A stretch of DNA of 7,220 bases from Tardiphaga sp. (GTDB lineage: Bacteria > Pseudomonadota > Alphaproteobacteria > Rhizobiales > Xanthobacteraceae): the NCBI GenBank assembly GCA_028290325.1, contig JAQGJY010000398.1:1-7220 (forward strand), read 5' to 3'. Below the pieces are notes generated by a model. That model had not been told where the DNA came from, ran no database searches, and was given only the letters and a program-made list of their open reading frames with translations. Position numbers and translations under genes: made by a program. How positions within the stretch are numbered: position 1 is the first letter of the stretch; each line of letters begins with the position of its first letter. Shown here one piece after another: positions 5,872 through 7,220 of this stretch.

Positions 5872-7220
5872 CATGCCGGAGATCTCGCATCTTCGGCGAT
5901 CGCCGCGAGGATGGACGGCACGTCGATGGCTTCGCCTTGCAGCCGGGCGACATGGGCGCGGTCGCGCAGCACGATCACCTCGTCGGCATAGATGACGATC
6001 TCCTCCAATTCCGACGACACCACGAGCAGCGCCATTCCCTCGGTGCACAGGCGACGGATCAGCTGGATGATCTCGGCATGGGCGCCGACATCGATGCCCC
6101 GCGTCGGTTCGTCGAGGATCAGCAGCTTCGGTTCGGTCGCCAGCCAGCGGGCAAGCAACGCCTTCTGCTGGTTGCCGCCTGAAAACAGCCCGATCGGGCG
6201 TTCCGGATCCGGCGGCCGGATATCGAGCAGTCGAATGAAGCGATCGGTGATCTCGTCCTGTTCGGCGCGCGAGATCGGATGGAGGCTGCCGCGACGGGTC
6301 TGGAGCGCCAGGACGATGTTTTCGCGCAGGCTGAGATCGGCGATGATGCCTTCGGTCTTGCGCTCTTCCGGACAATAACCGAAACCGAACCGCATCGCCT
6401 GGCGCGGCGATGTCAGCGCGACAGGCTTGCCGTCGACGACCACGGAGCCGGCGTCGGCGCGTTCGGCACCGAACGCGAGGCGGGCGGTTTCGGTCCGCCC
6501 CGAGCCGAGCAGGCCAGCGAGGCCCACGACATGCCCGGCGCGCAGCGTCAGGTCGAAGGGCGCGAGATATCCCGCCTTGCCGTAACCCCGGAATGTCGCG
6601 ACCGTGTTGCCGTGTTCCCCCCGGGGCGTGGCGACCCGTGTCGCGGTGACCTCGCTCAGCGCGCGTCCCAGCATCATCCGTACGAGGTCGATCCGGGGCA
6701 ATTCGGCGGTCGGCGCGGTGCCGGCCAGTCGCCCGTTGCGCAGCACCGTGATGCGATCGGAAATCGCATAGACCTGATCGAGGAAGTGGGTGACGAAGAC
6801 GATGCCGACGCCGCGACCGGCGAGCTGGCGCATCACCGAGAACAGCACTTCGACCTCGTGCGCATCAAGGCTCGCGGTCGGTTCGTCGAGGATGAGGACG
6901 CGTGCCGACAGATCGACGGCCCGGGCGATCGCGACGATATGCTGGATCGCGACCGAATAGCTTTCGAGAGGTGCCGCGACATCGATCGTCAGACCGAATC
7001 CGGCCAGCAAAGCGACCGCGCGGCGGCGCATCTCGCGCTCGCGCACCAAACCGAAGCGCGTCGGCTGCCGGCCGAGATATAGGTTCTGCGCGACCGACAA
7101 ATTCGGCGCGAGATTGACCTCCTGATAGACGGTGGCAATGCCGGCGTTGGTGGCATCCTCGGCCGAACGTGGCGCAATCTCGGTGCCGGCGAGCCGCAGC
7201 GAACCGCTGTCGCGGGTCAC
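5871..7220 (-). CDS. ytfR: Sugar ABC transporter ATP-binding protein, YtfR-like (N-terminus off window)
   Basis: Energises sugar uptake as the tandem-ATPase subunit of a carbohydrate ABC importer (CUT2 class) on the cytoplasmic face of the membrane. The window holds 449 codons; the first is an internal GTG, and roughly 50 residues with the first Walker A lie upstream. Fragment numbering: first nucleotide-binding domain has a Q-loop in VYQEVNL (31-37), a degenerate signature YSVAIQH (88-94), Walker B LILDEPTASLD (109-119) and the H-loop His145. The second domain has a degenerate Walker A GLLGSGRTE (236-244, Arg in place of Lys), signature SGGNQQK (347-353), Walker B LLILDEPTRGID and SSELEE in place of the H-loop His. 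This asymmetry is normal for the family. From memory it resembles E. coli YtfR (about 500 aa) throughout, including VYQEVNL and THFLDQVY. The TGA stop precedes the first permease, and the binding-protein gene is probably upstream, off window. Confidence 0.95.
   Translation of the reverse strand: MTRDSGSLRLAGTEIAPRSAEDATNAGIATVYQEVNLAPNLSVAQNLYLGRQPTRFGLVREREMRRRAVALLAGFGLTIDVAAPLESYSVAIQHIVAIARAVDLSARVLILDEPTASLDAHEVEVLFSVMRQLAGRGVGIVFVTHFLDQVYAISDRITVLRNGRLAGTAPTAELPRIDLVRMMLGRALSEVTATRVATPRGEHGNTVATFRGYGKAGYLAPFDLTLRAGHVVGLAGLLGSGRTETARLAFGAERADAGSVVVDGKPVALTSPRQAMRFGFGYCPEERKTEGIIADLSLRENIVLALQTRRGSLHPISRAEQDEITDRFIRLLDIRPPDPERPIGLFSGGNQQKALLARWLATEPKLLILDEPTRGIDVGAHAEIIQLIRRLCTEGMALLVVSSELEEIVIYADEVIVLRDRAHVARLQGEAIDVPSILAAIAEDARSPA

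Noticed and set aside
4883..5953. Long upstream extension of the second permease frame
   Set aside because: It reads the first permease gene out of frame. The ATG at 4882 has an ATGA overlap, a GGAG and the start of the family similarity.
1..7220. CRISPR arrays, insertion sequences, tRNA or rRNA genes, rho-independent terminators
   Set aside because: No spaced direct repeats, transposase motifs, RNA gene landmarks or hairpin-plus-T-run were seen. Genes are packed with at most 14 bases between them.

Overview
The window is G+C-rich (about two thirds by eye) and every gene I can support lies on the minus strand, so the biological order runs from base 7220 down to base 1. The protein sequences, the G+C content and the sugar-oxidation route suggest an alphaproteobacterium such as a rhizobial or acetobacterial relative. 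This is inference; there is no rRNA or other taxonomic marker.

Layout in order of transcription. (1) 7220-5871: a sugar ABC transporter ATPase of the YtfR type, whose N-terminus lies outside the window. (2) 5862-4879 and 4882-3887: two inner-membrane permeases resembling E. coli YtfT and YjfF. (3) 3890-3147: a GntR-family regulator with an FCD domain. (4) 3150-2854: a short broken remnant of an IlvD/Edd-family sugar-acid dehydratase. (5) 2857-1931: a Gfo/Idh/MocA-family D-galactose/L-arabinose 1-dehydrogenase. (6) 1924-851: an aldose 1-epimerase. (7) 836 to beyond base 1: an SMP-30/gluconolactonase-family lactonase, cut by the window edge just before its stop. Most junctions are four-base ATGA overlaps and the widest gap is 14 bases, so this looks like one operon. 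I see no internal promoter, terminator, RNA gene, insertion sequence or CRISPR, and no gene-free stretch over 300 bases.

Together the genes make an uptake-and-oxidation cassette. The YtfQRT-YjfF class imports furanose sugars (galactofuranose in E. coli). The epimerase interconverts anomers, the dehydrogenase oxidises C1 to a lactone, and the lactonase opens it to galactonate or arabonate. The next step should be a sugar-acid dehydratase, and a piece of exactly such an enzyme sits in the operon. It has an internal deletion, a lost iron-sulfur cysteine, a frameshift and a truncation, so this step must be supplied elsewhere or be missing.

I found no wholly new system. The observation most worth following is the decayed dehydratase, whose shifted frame still ends in an ATGA overlap with the dehydrogenase start.
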